Below, one piece after another: positions 17,594 to 26,336 of a DNA stretch of 64,000 nt. A model generated the notes under the pieces. It ran no database searches. It saw nothing but the letters and a program-made list of their open reading frames with translations, and was not told the origin of the DNA. The stretch is taken from NCBI GenBank assembly GCA_038232055.1, contig JBBSIN010000002.1:15153-79152 (forward strand). The letters run 5' to 3'. Source of the DNA: JBBSIN01 sp038232055. GTDB taxonomy: Bacteria; Actinomycetota; Actinomycetes; JADGOV01. Every line of letters begins with the position of its first letter. Positions within the stretch are counted from its first letter, which is position 1. A program made the translations under genes and the position numbers.

Positions 17594-18331
17594 CCTTCAG
17601 TCGGCCGCGGAACCGGCGGCGTCATGGTCCTGCGCGGCTCGCTCACGGTCGAGTACAGCCGGGTGAACCGCAACCGGGCCAACCTCACGTCGTCGCTGCC
17701 GTCCTTCGCCGGTGACGGCGTGATCGAACTGAGCGCCAACTCTGGCGCCATCCACGTCGGAGACGGCGTACCGACCAGGGTCGATAGCAGCGAGCTCGCC
17801 GACAATGTGGTTACCGCGAACGACCCCCGGGGCGAGGTCCTCGCTGTCGACTCCGCGATGCGGGTCGGTGACAGCCCACTGGTCATGCGGACAGTGTCAT
17901 CAGGGGCAACCGGGTGACTGGCACGCCGGCCAACTCGGCCGATGTCGGCCCGGGCGGCAGCGCGTTGGAGCTCGACGGGGGCGGCACGATCCGGCACACC
18001 CGCATTACGGGGAACAGCTCCACCGCTATCAGCTCGGCAGGCGCCGCTGCGAGGTGCCGCCCAGGGCGGCGGCATCTGGAATGGAGTCGAGCTCTCCCGT
18101 CCGCCCGTCCGGCTCACGCTGAATAACACGACGGTGTCCCGGAACTCCCTCAAAGCGAGTCACCGCCTTCCCGCTCAAGGCGGCGGGCTCTACACCACGT
18201 GTCCGGTGACTCTCACCAACAGCACCACGCGGCGCAACATCCCGGACAATCTGTTCGGCGTAAGGGCACGCGCTGGCAGTGTCAGCACCGTCGCTACCGC
18301 GGAACGACAGGGCAGCGAGCGCCAGCCGTAG
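17594..18331 (+). pseudogene. Broken right-handed beta-helix repeat protein
   Basis: Beta-helix-like text runs through two frameshifts. The first frame carries GGVMVLRGSLTVEYSRVNRN to about 17885. The next carries DSVIRGNRVTGTPANSAD and GGGTIRHTRITGNSS to about 18050. The first frame then resumes with GAAQGGGIWNG, LTLNNTTVSRNS, GGGLYTTCPVTLTNST and NIPDNLFG. These are the turn motifs of secreted parallel beta-helix proteins. No signal peptide or full-length frame remains, so I call it a decayed gene. Confidence 0.7.
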
Positions 18332-18411
18332 CTGGACCGGGCGAAACGGGATCAGCCTCCCCTCCACGCGAGCGTCCGGTCTCTGAGCGTCGTACGGCGC
18401 GCGCGTCAATG

Positions 18412-18440
18412 TTGAGCGCGGCGGCACCAGCCGCAATAGT
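18412..18440 (+). promoter_or_regulatory. Candidate sigma-70-type promoter for the CBS gene
   Basis: TTGAGC - 17 nt - AATAGT lies 44 nt before the ATG of the CBS-domain gene, and a GGGAGG ribosome site follows. Read by eye only. Confidence 0.35.
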
Positions 18441-18483
18441 GAGGGCAGAAGCACCGGAGTCCCGGTCCGGCAGGGAGGCATCC

Positions 18484-18879
18484 ATGCGTGTTCGTGACGG
18501 AATGAGCCAGACGGTGCTCACGGTCGGACCCACCCACACGCTGCGCGATGCGGCGAACCGCATGGCGGCGCGGAAGGTGGGGGCTGCGGTGGTGCACGAC
18601 CCGGACAACGACGGGCTCGGCATCATCACCGAGCGCGACGTGCTCAACGCCATCGGTACCAACCAGGACCCGGATACCGAGCTCGTCGCCGAGCACCTGA
18701 CGAGCAGCCTCGTCGTGGCCGCGCCGGACTGGCCGCTGGAGAAGGCGGCCGAGGCGATGGTCAGGGGAGGCTTTCGGCACCTTGTCGTCCTCGAAGGCAA
18801 CGACGTGATCGGCCTGCTCGCCATGCGTGACATCGTCCGGTGCTGGACGGAACAGGGCAGCTCGACGGCGGCCGGCTGA
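18484..18879 (+). CDS. Two-CBS-domain protein
   Basis: The 131-aa protein is a single CBS pair: residues 1-60 (MRVRDGMSQTVLTVGP...GIITERDVL) and 65-125 (VVAAPDWPLEKAAEAM...GLLAMRDIV). CBS pairs bind adenine nucleotides and usually regulate partner proteins. Stand-alone forms resemble dormancy- or hypoxia-induced CBS proteins. The ATG follows GGGAGGCATCC. The Nudix gene downstream may begin inside its 3' end. Confidence 0.88.
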   Translation: MRVRDGMSQTVLTVGPTHTLRDAANRMAARKVGAAVVHDPDNDGLGIITERDVLNAIGTNQDPDTELVAEHLTSSLVVAAPDWPLEKAAEAMVRGGFRHLVVLEGNDVIGLLAMRDIVRCWTEQGSSTAAG

Positions 18880-19457
18880 ACCCGCACCCGCACCTCCACG
18901 CGCAGCAACCCGCGGCGCAGCACCCCACGGCCGGCGGCGACACCGCGCCGAAGGAGGTGCGCTTCTGCTCGCGCTGTGGGACCGGGATGGTGACCCGGCC
19001 GATTGCCGGCCGGGCGCGGCGTACCTGCCCGTTCTGTGGCTTCGTGCACTTCGTCGACCCCAAGGTGGCGGTGGGCACGGTCGTCGTCCTGGCCGGGCGG
19101 CTGCTGCTCGTACGGCGCACCATGGAGCCGCACCGTGGCCGCTGGAGCCTGCCGGCCGGGTTTCTCGACGCGGGCGAGGATCCGCGGGCAGCGGCGGCGC
19201 GAGAGACGCTCGAGGAGGCCGGGGTCGCCATCGACGTCGGGGAGCTGCTGGACGTGGTGGCGAAACCGTCGGGGAGCGCGACGCTGTTCCTCGTGTACCG
19301 GGCCACCTACGTCGGCAACGAACCCCGCGCTGGCGACGACGCCGATGCGGCAGCCTTCTTCGGCCCCGACAAGCTTCCGGAGCTCGCCTTCGAGAGCACC
19401 CGGGCCGCCGTACGACGGTGGCTCAGCGATCCTGCAGAGCGTCCAGCGCCACGGTGA
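18840..19457 (+). CDS. Zinc-ribbon Nudix hydrolase (NudC/YjaD-like)
   Basis: It is 205 aa if the GTG at 18840 is used. That start overlaps the CBS gene by 40 nt and gives a His/Pro-rich tail. GTG 18957 is the alternative, but its AAGGAG is too close. A zinc ribbon CSRCG...CPFCG lies at about residues 43-65. It leads to the Nudix box GFLDAGEDPRAAAARETLEEAG. The protein likely hydrolyses a nucleoside diphosphate derivative such as NADH or ADP-ribose. The 3' end overlaps the convergent LURP-one gene by 35 nt. Confidence 0.82.
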   Translation: MLDGTGQLDGGRLNPHPHLHAQQPAAQHPTAGGDTAPKEVRFCSRCGTGMVTRPIAGRARRTCPFCGFVHFVDPKVAVGTVVVLAGRLLLVRRTMEPHRGRWSLPAGFLDAGEDPRAAAARETLEEAGVAIDVGELLDVVAKPSGSATLFLVYRATYVGNEPRAGDDADAAAFFGPDKLPELAFESTRAAVRRWLSDPAERPAPR

Positions 19458-20040
19458 GCGCCATGGCAACGCGGCGGTCGAGCACCCGGTCAGTGTCGCC
19501 GGTGAGGTCGAGGACGTAGCGGTCGCGCAGCGCCACCAGCCGCTGGTAACGCCCGACCCGCCGGTTCCCCACCGAGATGTCGAAGTGGAACGGCAGGAAG
19601 AACGGCACGTTCTCGGCGACCGGGATGAAGCCCCATACCCGGCGCAGGATCGCGATGAAGACGCTGCTCTCCTGCGCGCTCGCGACCACCTGCCCCTGGC
19701 CGTCGAGCACCTGCCAGCTGGAGCGGAGCAGCGACTGCCCGAAGACCTTCTGCAGCTGACCGATCACCGTGCCGTCGGGCAGCAGCACGTCGGTACGGCC
19801 GCGGAATTCGAAGACCTTGCGGGCCTTGAGGCGCAGTACGAGCTGGTTCTGCGCCTCGTCGGCAAAGAAGTTGATCTCTTCGCGAATCTTCATCCGCTTC
19901 TGCCGCACGTAGACCAGCGGTTCACCTTCGCTGCTCCCGTCGGCCGCGACCGTCGAGATGCGGTAGCTGTTGACCAGTGGCGCGAACTTCTGCTGCACGA
20001 ACAGCCGGTCGAGCGTCGACACCTGGTCCAGCACGTCCAT
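19423..20040 (-). CDS. LURP-one-related (DUF567/scramblase-like) protein
   Basis: The 205-aa protein is beta-rich with alternating hydrophobic strands: YVRQKRMKIREEINFFADE, LRLKARKVFEFRGRTDVLL, IGQLQKVFG, WQVLDGQGQVVA and YVLDLTGDTDRVLDRRVAMALTVALDAL. This pattern fits the Tubby/LURP-one barrel family found across actinomycetes. Its function in bacteria is unknown. The start is the ATG of MDVLDQVSTLD. An ATG nine codons upstream is possible. Confidence 0.8.
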   Translation of the reverse strand: MDVLDQVSTLDRLFVQQKFAPLVNSYRISTVAADGSSEGEPLVYVRQKRMKIREEINFFADEAQNQLVLRLKARKVFEFRGRTDVLLPDGTVIGQLQKVFGQSLLRSSWQVLDGQGQVVASAQESSVFIAILRRVWGFIPVAENVPFFLPFHFDISVGNRRVGRYQRLVALRDRYVLDLTGDTDRVLDRRVAMALTVALDALQDR

Positions 20041-20092
20041 ACGACCCAGCCAACCACATCGGGCCACAGGCTGAGGGCGCTAGTTTCGCGGC

Positions 20093-20884
20093 ATGGCACC
20101 GGCTCCCCCGACCGACCTGATACCGGCGGCGCTCCTCGACTGCCTGATCGACCACGCTGCGCTCTTTCCGCCGGCTCGGCTGCCGCTCGACGAGGCAGTC
20201 TCCCTGGACCGGCGGCTTCGCGGCGGGCCGCACGGGTACTTGCTCGGGGCCTTTGTCTGCCCGTCGTCACGCCTGGACGAGCTGGCCGGTGCGCTCGAGG
20301 AGCACGAGCGGCTGCCGGTCTCCGCCGTTGTCGAGGACGCCCGGGTGCCGCGGCCCACCGACCCCCGGGTCTACCTGCGGATGCTCGAGCGGGCAATGAC
20401 CGCTGACGAGGCGCTCGAGGCGCTGCAGGACGCACCGCCCGGCCTGCCGGCGTACGTCGAGGTGCCGCATGACGACCTCGAACGCGATCTCGACACGTTG
20501 AGCAAGGCTCGCGCCGACGGCCGCCCGGTGGGCGCGAAGGTGCGCTGCGGCGGGGCCAGCGTGCCGAGCGATGCGGAGCTGGCATCGTTCGTCACGGCCT
20601 GCGCCGACCGTGGGCTACCGCTCAAGGCCACTCAGGGGCTGCACCACGCGATCCGTACCGAGCAGGAGCACGGCTTCCTCAATTTGCTGCTCGCGTGCGC
20701 GGTCGCGCTGGAGGGCGGGGACGTGCGCGGAGTGCTCGCCGAGCGATCCGCGCCGATCCTGCTGACGGCGATGCCCGATGAGGAGACGGCTCGCCGGATG
20801 CGCCAGGACCTGCTCGTCAGCTACGGCTCGTGCAGCGTCGAGGAGCCGGTCGCGGCCCTGCAGTCGCTTGGTGTCCTGGCATGA
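20093..20884 (+). CDS. Conserved unknown protein upstream of fumarylacetoacetase
   Basis: The 263-aa soluble protein has alternating hydrophobic strands and helices: YLLGAFVCPSSRLDEL, VSAVVED, LPAYVEVPHDD, GAKVRCGG and GLPLKATQGLHHAI. A barrel-like fold is plausible, and the KVRCGG and KATQG strings look like active-site loops. It has no family I can name. Its stop overlaps the fumarylacetoacetase start by 4 nt (ATGA), which ties it to aromatic amino-acid catabolism by context only. Confidence 0.75.
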   Translation: MAPAPPTDLIPAALLDCLIDHAALFPPARLPLDEAVSLDRRLRGGPHGYLLGAFVCPSSRLDELAGALEEHERLPVSAVVEDARVPRPTDPRVYLRMLERAMTADEALEALQDAPPGLPAYVEVPHDDLERDLDTLSKARADGRPVGAKVRCGGASVPSDAELASFVTACADRGLPLKATQGLHHAIRTEQEHGFLNLLLACAVALEGGDVRGVLAERSAPILLTAMPDEETARRMRQDLLVSYGSCSVEEPVAALQSLGVLA

Positions 20885-22083
20885 CGTGGGTGCCCGTTCC
20901 GGACGGCTCGGACTTCCCGATCGAGAACCTGCCGTACGGGATGTTCACCACCGGCGACCGGGAGCCCTCGCTGGGAGTGGCCGTGGGCCAGCAGGTCGTC
21001 GACGTGAGCGCCCTGTCCCGGGCCGGGGCGTTCCCCGACGTCGCCGACGGGGTGCTGGCGACGCTCGACAGGCTGATGGCGGCCGGACGACCGGTCTGGT
21101 CCGCCGTACGGCGCGAACTCACCACGCTGCTCACCGACGAGGCGGCGCGGCCGCGGGTCGAGCCCGCGATGGTCCCCCAGGCCGACGTCACCATGCTGCT
21201 GCCGTTTGCCGTCGGCGACTACGTCGACTTCTACTCCTCGATCGAACACGCCACGAACATCGGCCGGCTCTTCCGGCCGGACGCCGAGCCGCTGACGCCC
21301 AACTGGCGGCACCTACCGATCGGCTACCACGGCCGCGCGGGCACCGTCGTCGTCTCCGGTACGTCGATCGCCCGACCCGCCGGGCAGCGGCGCGGCGCGG
21401 ACGGCGGACCGCCCGTGTTCGGACCGTCGATGCGGCTCGACATCGAAGCCGAGGTTGGCTTCGTCGTCGGCACGCCCAGCCCGCTCGGGCAGCCGGTGCC
21501 GACGGCCGCGGCAAAGGAGCACGTCTTCGGGCTGGTCCTCGTCAACGATTGGAGCGCCCGCGACATCCAGGCCTGGGAGTACCAGCCGCTCGGCCCCTTC
21601 CTCGGCAAGTCCTTCGCGACCACGATCTCGCCGTGGGTCGTACCGCTGGCGGCTCTGGCCGGCGCTCGGGTGCCGGCCCCGGTCCAGGATCCGCAGCCCC
21701 TCCCCTATCTCCGCTGTGCCGGCGACTGGGGCCTCGACCTGCGGATCGAGGTGGAGATCGGCGGGGGCGTGGTGTCGCGTCCGCCGTTCGCCGGCATGTA
21801 CTGGACCATCTCGCAGCAGCTCGCGCACGCCACCGTCAACGGGGCAGCCCTCCGCACCGGCGACCTCTTCGCGTCCGGAACGGTCTCCGGACCCGACAGG
21901 CACCAGCGGGGCAGCCTGATCGAGCTCTCGTGGGGCGGCACGGAGCCGGTGCGGCTCGCCGACGGTTCGACCCGCACCTTCCTCGAGGACGGCGACTCGG
22001 TGACGCTCCGCGCCCGGACCGGTCGCGGCCCTCGGCTCGGCTTCGGCGAATGCACGGGGAAAATTACGCCGTCCGGCCCTTAG
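20881..22083 (+). CDS. fahA: Fumarylacetoacetase
   Basis: The 400-aa protein performs the last step of tyrosine/homogentisate breakdown, fumarylacetoacetate to fumarate and acetoacetate. It has the full family architecture: an N-terminal SH3-like region, the metal-site segment VGDYVDFYSSIEHATNIG, VLVNDWSARDIQAWEYQPLGP, GKSFATTISPWVV and the C-terminal FLEDGDSV. No other homogentisate pathway gene is in the window. The start ATG is coupled to the preceding unknown gene. Confidence 0.93.
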   Translation: MTWVPVPDGSDFPIENLPYGMFTTGDREPSLGVAVGQQVVDVSALSRAGAFPDVADGVLATLDRLMAAGRPVWSAVRRELTTLLTDEAARPRVEPAMVPQADVTMLLPFAVGDYVDFYSSIEHATNIGRLFRPDAEPLTPNWRHLPIGYHGRAGTVVVSGTSIARPAGQRRGADGGPPVFGPSMRLDIEAEVGFVVGTPSPLGQPVPTAAAKEHVFGLVLVNDWSARDIQAWEYQPLGPFLGKSFATTISPWVVPLAALAGARVPAPVQDPQPLPYLRCAGDWGLDLRIEVEIGGGVVSRPPFAGMYWTISQQLAHATVNGAALRTGDLFASGTVSGPDRHQRGSLIELSWGGTEPVRLADGSTRTFLEDGDSVTLRARTGRGPRLGFGECTGKITPSGP

Positions 22084-22096
22084 TTGGACCTCGCTC

Positions 22097-23593
22097 GTGC
22101 CGAATCCTGGAAATGTGACGACCCTTCCCAGCACCACCCGGGCCGCCACGCAGGCGCCTGCACAGCGTCGCGCCGAGACCACCGTACCGCTGCGCGTGGG
22201 CCCGGAGTGGCGACGGCAGTACGCCGCCGTGCTGATTCTCCTGGACTTCGCCGTCGCGATCGCCGGCGGCATCGCCGCCTCCATCGTACGCTTCGGCGAC
22301 TCGGGTGGCCCCGACGGGCGCTACGTCGCGTGGACGCTGATCTTCCCGCCGCTCTACGTCGCCGCGGCGGCCGCCAGCCGCGCGTACGAGCACCGCTTCC
22401 TCGGCTCCGGGTCGGAGGAGTATCGGCGGCTCCTGCACGCCGCCGTCTGCCTCGCGGCGGCGATCGCGAGCATGGCCTTCGGGTTCGCGCTGTCGGTGCC
22501 GCGCGGCTACGTCGTCGTCGCGCTCCCGGTGGCCGTTGGCGGTTCGCTCACCGGACGCTCGATCGCGCGGACCCTGCTCCGCGCGGCCCGCCGGCGCGGC
22601 AGCTGCCAGCACCGCGTGCTGCTCGTCGGCACCGAGCGCTCGATCGCCGAGATGATCCGCCAGGTCGCGCGTGACCCCGACGCCGGCTTCGCGGTGGTCG
22701 GCGCCTGCCTCGACCGGAGTAGGGGCGACACGATCGAGGGCGTGCCGATCGTCGGTACGTCGAAGACCATCCTGGCGGCGCTGCGCAGCAGCCGGGCCGA
22801 CACCGTCGCCGTCACCGCCTGGTCCATCCTCACCCAGCGCGAGCTGCGGCGGCTGTCCTGGCAGCTCGAGGGCAGTGACGTCGAGGTGCTCGTCGCCCCC
22901 GCGATCACCGACATCGCCGGGCCCCGGATCCACATCCGGCCGGTGGCCGGCCTCCCCCTGCTGCACGTCGAACAGCCGCAGTTCGCCGGCGGCCGCCGGA
23001 TCGTCAAGGGTGGCTTCGACCGGCTGGTCGCCGGTACCGCCCTGCTCATCGTCGCGCCGGTGCTGCTGACGATCGGCGCGGCGATCCGGTTCACGAGCAG
23101 CGGTCCCGCACTGTTCCGGCAGCGACGGGTCGGCCGTGACGGGCGCGAGTTCATGATTTACAAGTTCCGGACGATGTACGTCGACGCCGAGGCGCGGCTG
23201 TCCGAGCTGGTCCACCTCAACGAGGCGTCGGACGGCCTGCTGTTCAAGATGCGCAGCGACCCCAGGGTCACCCGCATCGGGGCTGCCCTGCGGCGCTACT
23301 CGATCGACGAGCTTCCGCAGCTGCTCAACGTGGTCCGCGGCGAGATGTCGCTCGTCGGCCCGCGCCCGCCGTTGCCGGCCGAGGTCGCTCAGTACGAGGA
23401 CGACGTGCACCGGCGACTCCTGGTCAAGCCGGGCCTCACCGGGCTCTGGCAGGTCAGCGGCCGGTCGGACCTGTCGTGGGAGGAGGCCGTGCGCCTCGAC
23501 CTCAACTACGTGGAGAACTGGTCGCTCGCCGTCGACATCGGGATCCTGTGGCGTACGGCGTCCGCCGTACTCGCCAGTCGGGGTGCGTATTGA
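22097..23593 (+). CDS. Exopolysaccharide polyprenyl-glycosylphosphotransferase
   Basis: The protein is 498 aa. Residues about 40-160 carry four membrane helices. A nucleotide-binding-like domain (HRVLLVGTERSIAEMI) follows. A fifth helix leads into the sugar-transferase domain: ALFRQRRVGRDGREF, IYKFRTMYVDAE, SIDELPQLLNVVRGEMSLVGPRPP, LVKPGLTGLWQVSGRS. Such enzymes load the first sugar phosphate onto undecaprenyl phosphate. The start is GTG 22097, with GTG 22112 as an alternative. No other polysaccharide gene is nearby. Confidence 0.92.
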   Translation: MPNPGNVTTLPSTTRAATQAPAQRRAETTVPLRVGPEWRRQYAAVLILLDFAVAIAGGIAASIVRFGDSGGPDGRYVAWTLIFPPLYVAAAAASRAYEHRFLGSGSEEYRRLLHAAVCLAAAIASMAFGFALSVPRGYVVVALPVAVGGSLTGRSIARTLLRAARRRGSCQHRVLLVGTERSIAEMIRQVARDPDAGFAVVGACLDRSRGDTIEGVPIVGTSKTILAALRSSRADTVAVTAWSILTQRELRRLSWQLEGSDVEVLVAPAITDIAGPRIHIRPVAGLPLLHVEQPQFAGGRRIVKGGFDRLVAGTALLIVAPVLLTIGAAIRFTSSGPALFRQRRVGRDGREFMIYKFRTMYVDAEARLSELVHLNEASDGLLFKMRSDPRVTRIGAALRRYSIDELPQLLNVVRGEMSLVGPRPPLPAEVAQYEDDVHRRLLVKPGLTGLWQVSGRSDLSWEEAVRLDLNYVENWSLAVDIGILWRTASAVLASRGAY

Positions 23594-23692
23594 TGCGGGC
23601 TCCGATGTCCTCGCGCTGCCGGCTCCGGTCCTGGCGATCGCCGCTGCGCGTCGCGGGTTTCCGTCATCCGGGCTTGTGGGGCCGGTGCGACG

Positions 23693-24272
23693 ATGCCCGG
23701 CGTGGATACCGACCGGCTGCGTGAGGCGTTCCTCGAAGCCGACTACACCGTCGACGGCGTCCAGGCGCTGCTCGGACCGGTCGCCCACGAGGCACTGAGC
23801 CGCGGTGAGGTGGTGCCGTCGCTGCGCGCGACGAGCGGCGGCAGCCGGCTGGAGACGCTGGTCCGGCTCTTCCTCCTCGGCGCGGCCGTGTCCGAGCAGG
23901 CGGCGACGCAGGCCGTCGGCCCTACGGCGAGCACTGGTGGATCGTCTCCGATACCAGCCCGCCCAGCCGGCCCGACCATGTGCTCGGCGTGGGCGGCGCG
24001 TCGGTCATGCTCGCGCAGGCCACGCTCCCGGACGTGATCACCACCTCGCTGGGCTCCGCCGCCGGGCCGGCGTGGACGCCGTCGGCGTGGCGGTGCTCGC
24101 GGCCTGTAACGGCGTCCGCCGGATGGGAGAGGTGCTGGCCGTCGCCGGGGCGGCGTACGGAGTTGCACCGGGTGACGCGCTGCCCGTCGTCCGTCGCCTC
24201 GTCGATGACGGCTATCTTCTCCCCGGCCAGCTGCCGCCCGAGGGAGGAGTCGCATGCCTAGCCAGAGGCTGA
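23693..24272 (+). pseudogene. Decayed SAM-dependent methyltransferase (N- and C-terminal remnants)
   Basis: Three pieces in three frames match the ends of an actinobacterial methyltransferase of about 500 aa. Frame one has DTDRLREAFLEADYTVDGVQALLGPVAHEAL...LVRLFLLGAAV. Frame two, from about 23929, has PYGEHWWIVSDTSPPSRPDHVLGVGGAS. Frame three, from about 24066, has AVGVAVLAACNGVRRMGEVLAVAGAAYGV...VRRLVDDGYLLPG. The SAM-binding core and NPPY-type motif that should lie between pieces two and three are absent. An internal deletion plus frameshifts is the simplest reading. Its 3' end overlaps the psuG start. Confidence 0.7.
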
Positions 24273-25174
24273 GCGTGGCGGCGGAGGTCAGCGCCGCCCT
24301 CGCCGCCGGCCGGCCGGTCGTTGCTCTGGAAAGCACGCTGGTCGCCCACGGGCTGCCCCGCCCGGACAACCTCGCCATCGCGCGGGACATCGAGGGTGCC
24401 GTCTGGTCCCGCGGCGCGGTGCCGGCAACGGTTGCCATGCTCGCCGGCACCGCCTGCGTCGGTCTCGACGACGCCCAGCTCATCCGCATCGCCACCGGTG
24501 CGGAGGTGCCCAAGCTGTCCGTCCGCGACCTCGGCCCCGCCGCCGCCCAGCAGCGCGACGGCGCGACGACCGTCGCCGCCACCGCCGCGCTGGCCGCGCG
24601 GGCCGGCGTACGCGCCTTCGCGACCGGCGGGCTCGGTGGTGTGCACCGGGAGGCGCGGGAGACGTGGGACGAGTCGGCCGACCTGGACACGCTGGCCCGT
24701 ACGCCGATCGTGGTCGTCTGCTCCGGGGTGAAGTCGATCCTCGACGTCGGCGCCACGCTGGAGCGGCTGGAGACGCTCGGCGTCCCCGTGCTCGGTTACC
24801 GGACCGATCGCTTCCCCGGCTTCTACCGCACCGACTCTGGCCATCGCCTCGACTGGACAGCAGCCTCGCCGGCAGAAGTCGCGGCGGTCGCCGAGGCAGG
24901 GCGCGCGCTCGGCGTCGGCGACCGGGCGCTCGTCGTCGCCAACCCCCTCCCCCCGGACGAGCAGCTCGACCCGGAGCTGCACGACCGGGTGCTCGCCAGT
25001 GGACTCGCCGCGGCGTCGGCAAAAGGCGTGCGGGGGAAGGCCGTCACGCCCTTTTTGCTCTCGTGGTTCCACGCGGAGACCGGTGGCGCCAGTCTCACGG
25101 CAAACGTCCGGCTGGTGCGCCGCAACGCCGAACTGGCTGCCGACATCGCCGTGGCCCTCGCGACGCGGCCGTGA
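24254..25174 (+). CDS. psuG: Pseudouridine-5'-phosphate glycosidase
   Basis: The 306-aa protein cleaves pseudouridine 5'-phosphate to uracil and ribose 5-phosphate. It has VALESTLVAHGLPRPDN, the EVPKLSVRDLG segment with the catalytic Lys, ATGGLGGVHREA and the C-terminal GKAVTPFLL plus NVRLVRRNAELAA. The start ATG lies inside the end of the methyltransferase relic, after GAGGGAGGAGTCGC. It overlaps the downstream kinase by 4 nt, forming the classic psuG-psuK pair. Confidence 0.93.
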   Translation: MPSQRLSVAAEVSAALAAGRPVVALESTLVAHGLPRPDNLAIARDIEGAVWSRGAVPATVAMLAGTACVGLDDAQLIRIATGAEVPKLSVRDLGPAAAQQRDGATTVAATAALAARAGVRAFATGGLGGVHREARETWDESADLDTLARTPIVVVCSGVKSILDVGATLERLETLGVPVLGYRTDRFPGFYRTDSGHRLDWTAASPAEVAAVAEAGRALGVGDRALVVANPLPPDEQLDPELHDRVLASGLAAASAKGVRGKAVTPFLLSWFHAETGGASLTANVRLVRRNAELAADIAVALATRP

Positions 25175-26091
25175 CAGGCCCCGGCCCCAGGCGCCCGGTC
25201 GTCGTGCTGGGCGACGTGATGACCGACGTCGTGGCCCGACTACGGGAGGGAATCGCGCTCGGCAGCGACGCCGCGGCCGACATCGAGATGTGCGGCGGCG
25301 GATCGGCGGCCAACACCGCGGCCTGGCTCGCCGGGTGCGGCGTCGACGTGACGCTCGTCGGGCGCATCGGGGCCGACCCGGCCGGGCGGCGCCAGGTGGC
25401 GGAGCTCGCGTCGTACGGCGTCACGCCCCGGTTGGCGGTGGACACTGACCGGCGCACCGGCACCTGCGTCGTCATCGTCGGTCCGGACGGGGAGCGGACG
25501 ATGCTTCCGGACCGAGGTGCCAACCTCGCACTGTCCGCGGACGACGTGCCGCCGGAGCTCTTCAGCACCCGCGCTCACCTGCACGTCTCCGGATACGCGC
25601 TGCTCGACCCCGGCCCGCGGGACGCGGCCAGGCACGCGATGACCCTCGCCCGAGGGAGTGGTCAGACGATCTCGGTCGACGCCTCCTCCGCTGCGCCGCT
25701 CGCCGCCGCAGGCGCAGGCGCCTTTTGGGAGTGGACCGAAGAGTCCGACCTGCTCCTCGCCAACGCCGATGAGGCGTCGCTGCTGGGCGACGCCATCTCG
25801 GCGTACGCCGACGTGGTGGTCAAGCTCGGTGCCGACGGCGCCGAGTGGCGGCGGGGCGGGGTAGTGACCCGGGTGCCCGCGGCCCCGGCGACGGTCCTCG
25901 ACACCACCGGTGCCGGCGACGCCTTTGCGGCCGGACTGCTCGCGGCCTGGCTGGCCGGCGCCGAGCCGGACGGGGCGCTGGCAGCCGGCGCCGGTCTGGC
26001 CGCCCGTTGCGTGCAGCGGGTCGGCGCCCGGCCGCAGGCGCGCCCGGCGCGCCGTTGGTCCGGGGGCGGCTCTCGCCCGAACCGGGGGTAA
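25171..26091 (+). CDS. PfkB-family carbohydrate kinase, likely pseudouridine kinase
   Basis: The 306-aa protein starts at the GTG of a GTGA overlap with psuG. PfkB signature 1 is GGGSAANTAAWLAGCGVD. Signature 2 is DTTGAGDAFAAG with the catalytic Asp. Context with psuG makes pseudouridine the likely substrate, converted to the 5'-phosphate that PsuG cleaves. Sequence alone would also allow ribokinase or adenosine kinase. The C-terminal 25 residues are Arg/Gly-rich and probably disordered. Confidence 0.85.
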   Translation: MTGPGPRRPVVVLGDVMTDVVARLREGIALGSDAAADIEMCGGGSAANTAAWLAGCGVDVTLVGRIGADPAGRRQVAELASYGVTPRLAVDTDRRTGTCVVIVGPDGERTMLPDRGANLALSADDVPPELFSTRAHLHVSGYALLDPGPRDAARHAMTLARGSGQTISVDASSAAPLAAAGAGAFWEWTEESDLLLANADEASLLGDAISAYADVVVKLGADGAEWRRGGVVTRVPAAPATVLDTTGAGDAFAAGLLAAWLAGAEPDGALAAGAGLAARCVQRVGARPQARPARRWSGGGSRPNRG

Positions 26092-26157
26092 GCAGTCGCC
26101 TCTCGGGCGCCGCGGTGTTACGGTTTCCCCGTTGCGCTACGCCGGGTGGTCGAGGTC

Positions 26158-26185
26158 GGGAACATTGTCCTGTCCACCCGCGTTG
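26158..26185 (+). promoter_or_regulatory. Sigma-R-like (ECF, oxidative-stress) promoter before the principal sigma gene
   Basis: GGGAAC - exactly 18 nt - GTTG matches the GGGAAT-N18-GTTG pattern of Streptomyces SigR promoters. In Streptomyces coelicolor one hrdB promoter is known to be SigR-dependent. The position, about 150 nt before the GTG start, fits. No SigR gene is in the window. Confidence 0.5.
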
Positions 26186-26336
26186 TTGCTCCTGCGGACC
26201 TCCGCTGGATGGGCCCTTGGGGCTCCCGCGACCGCCAGGTCCCGACCGCAGTTCCAGCAGCAACATCATCCGGCGAAGTGATCTCCGGCAGCAGGCAGTT
26301 CCGATGGCACCAAGACCGCACCGAGTGAGGACATCT

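Noticed and set aside
17260..18153. Minus-strand frame through repeat copy A that shares the text RSTNxHGPxEGDR with a frame at 35716-35970
   Set aside because: It arises from the nucleotide repeat. Differences between the copies are mostly amino-acid changing in this frame, there is no ribosome site, and it crosses the beta-helix relic.
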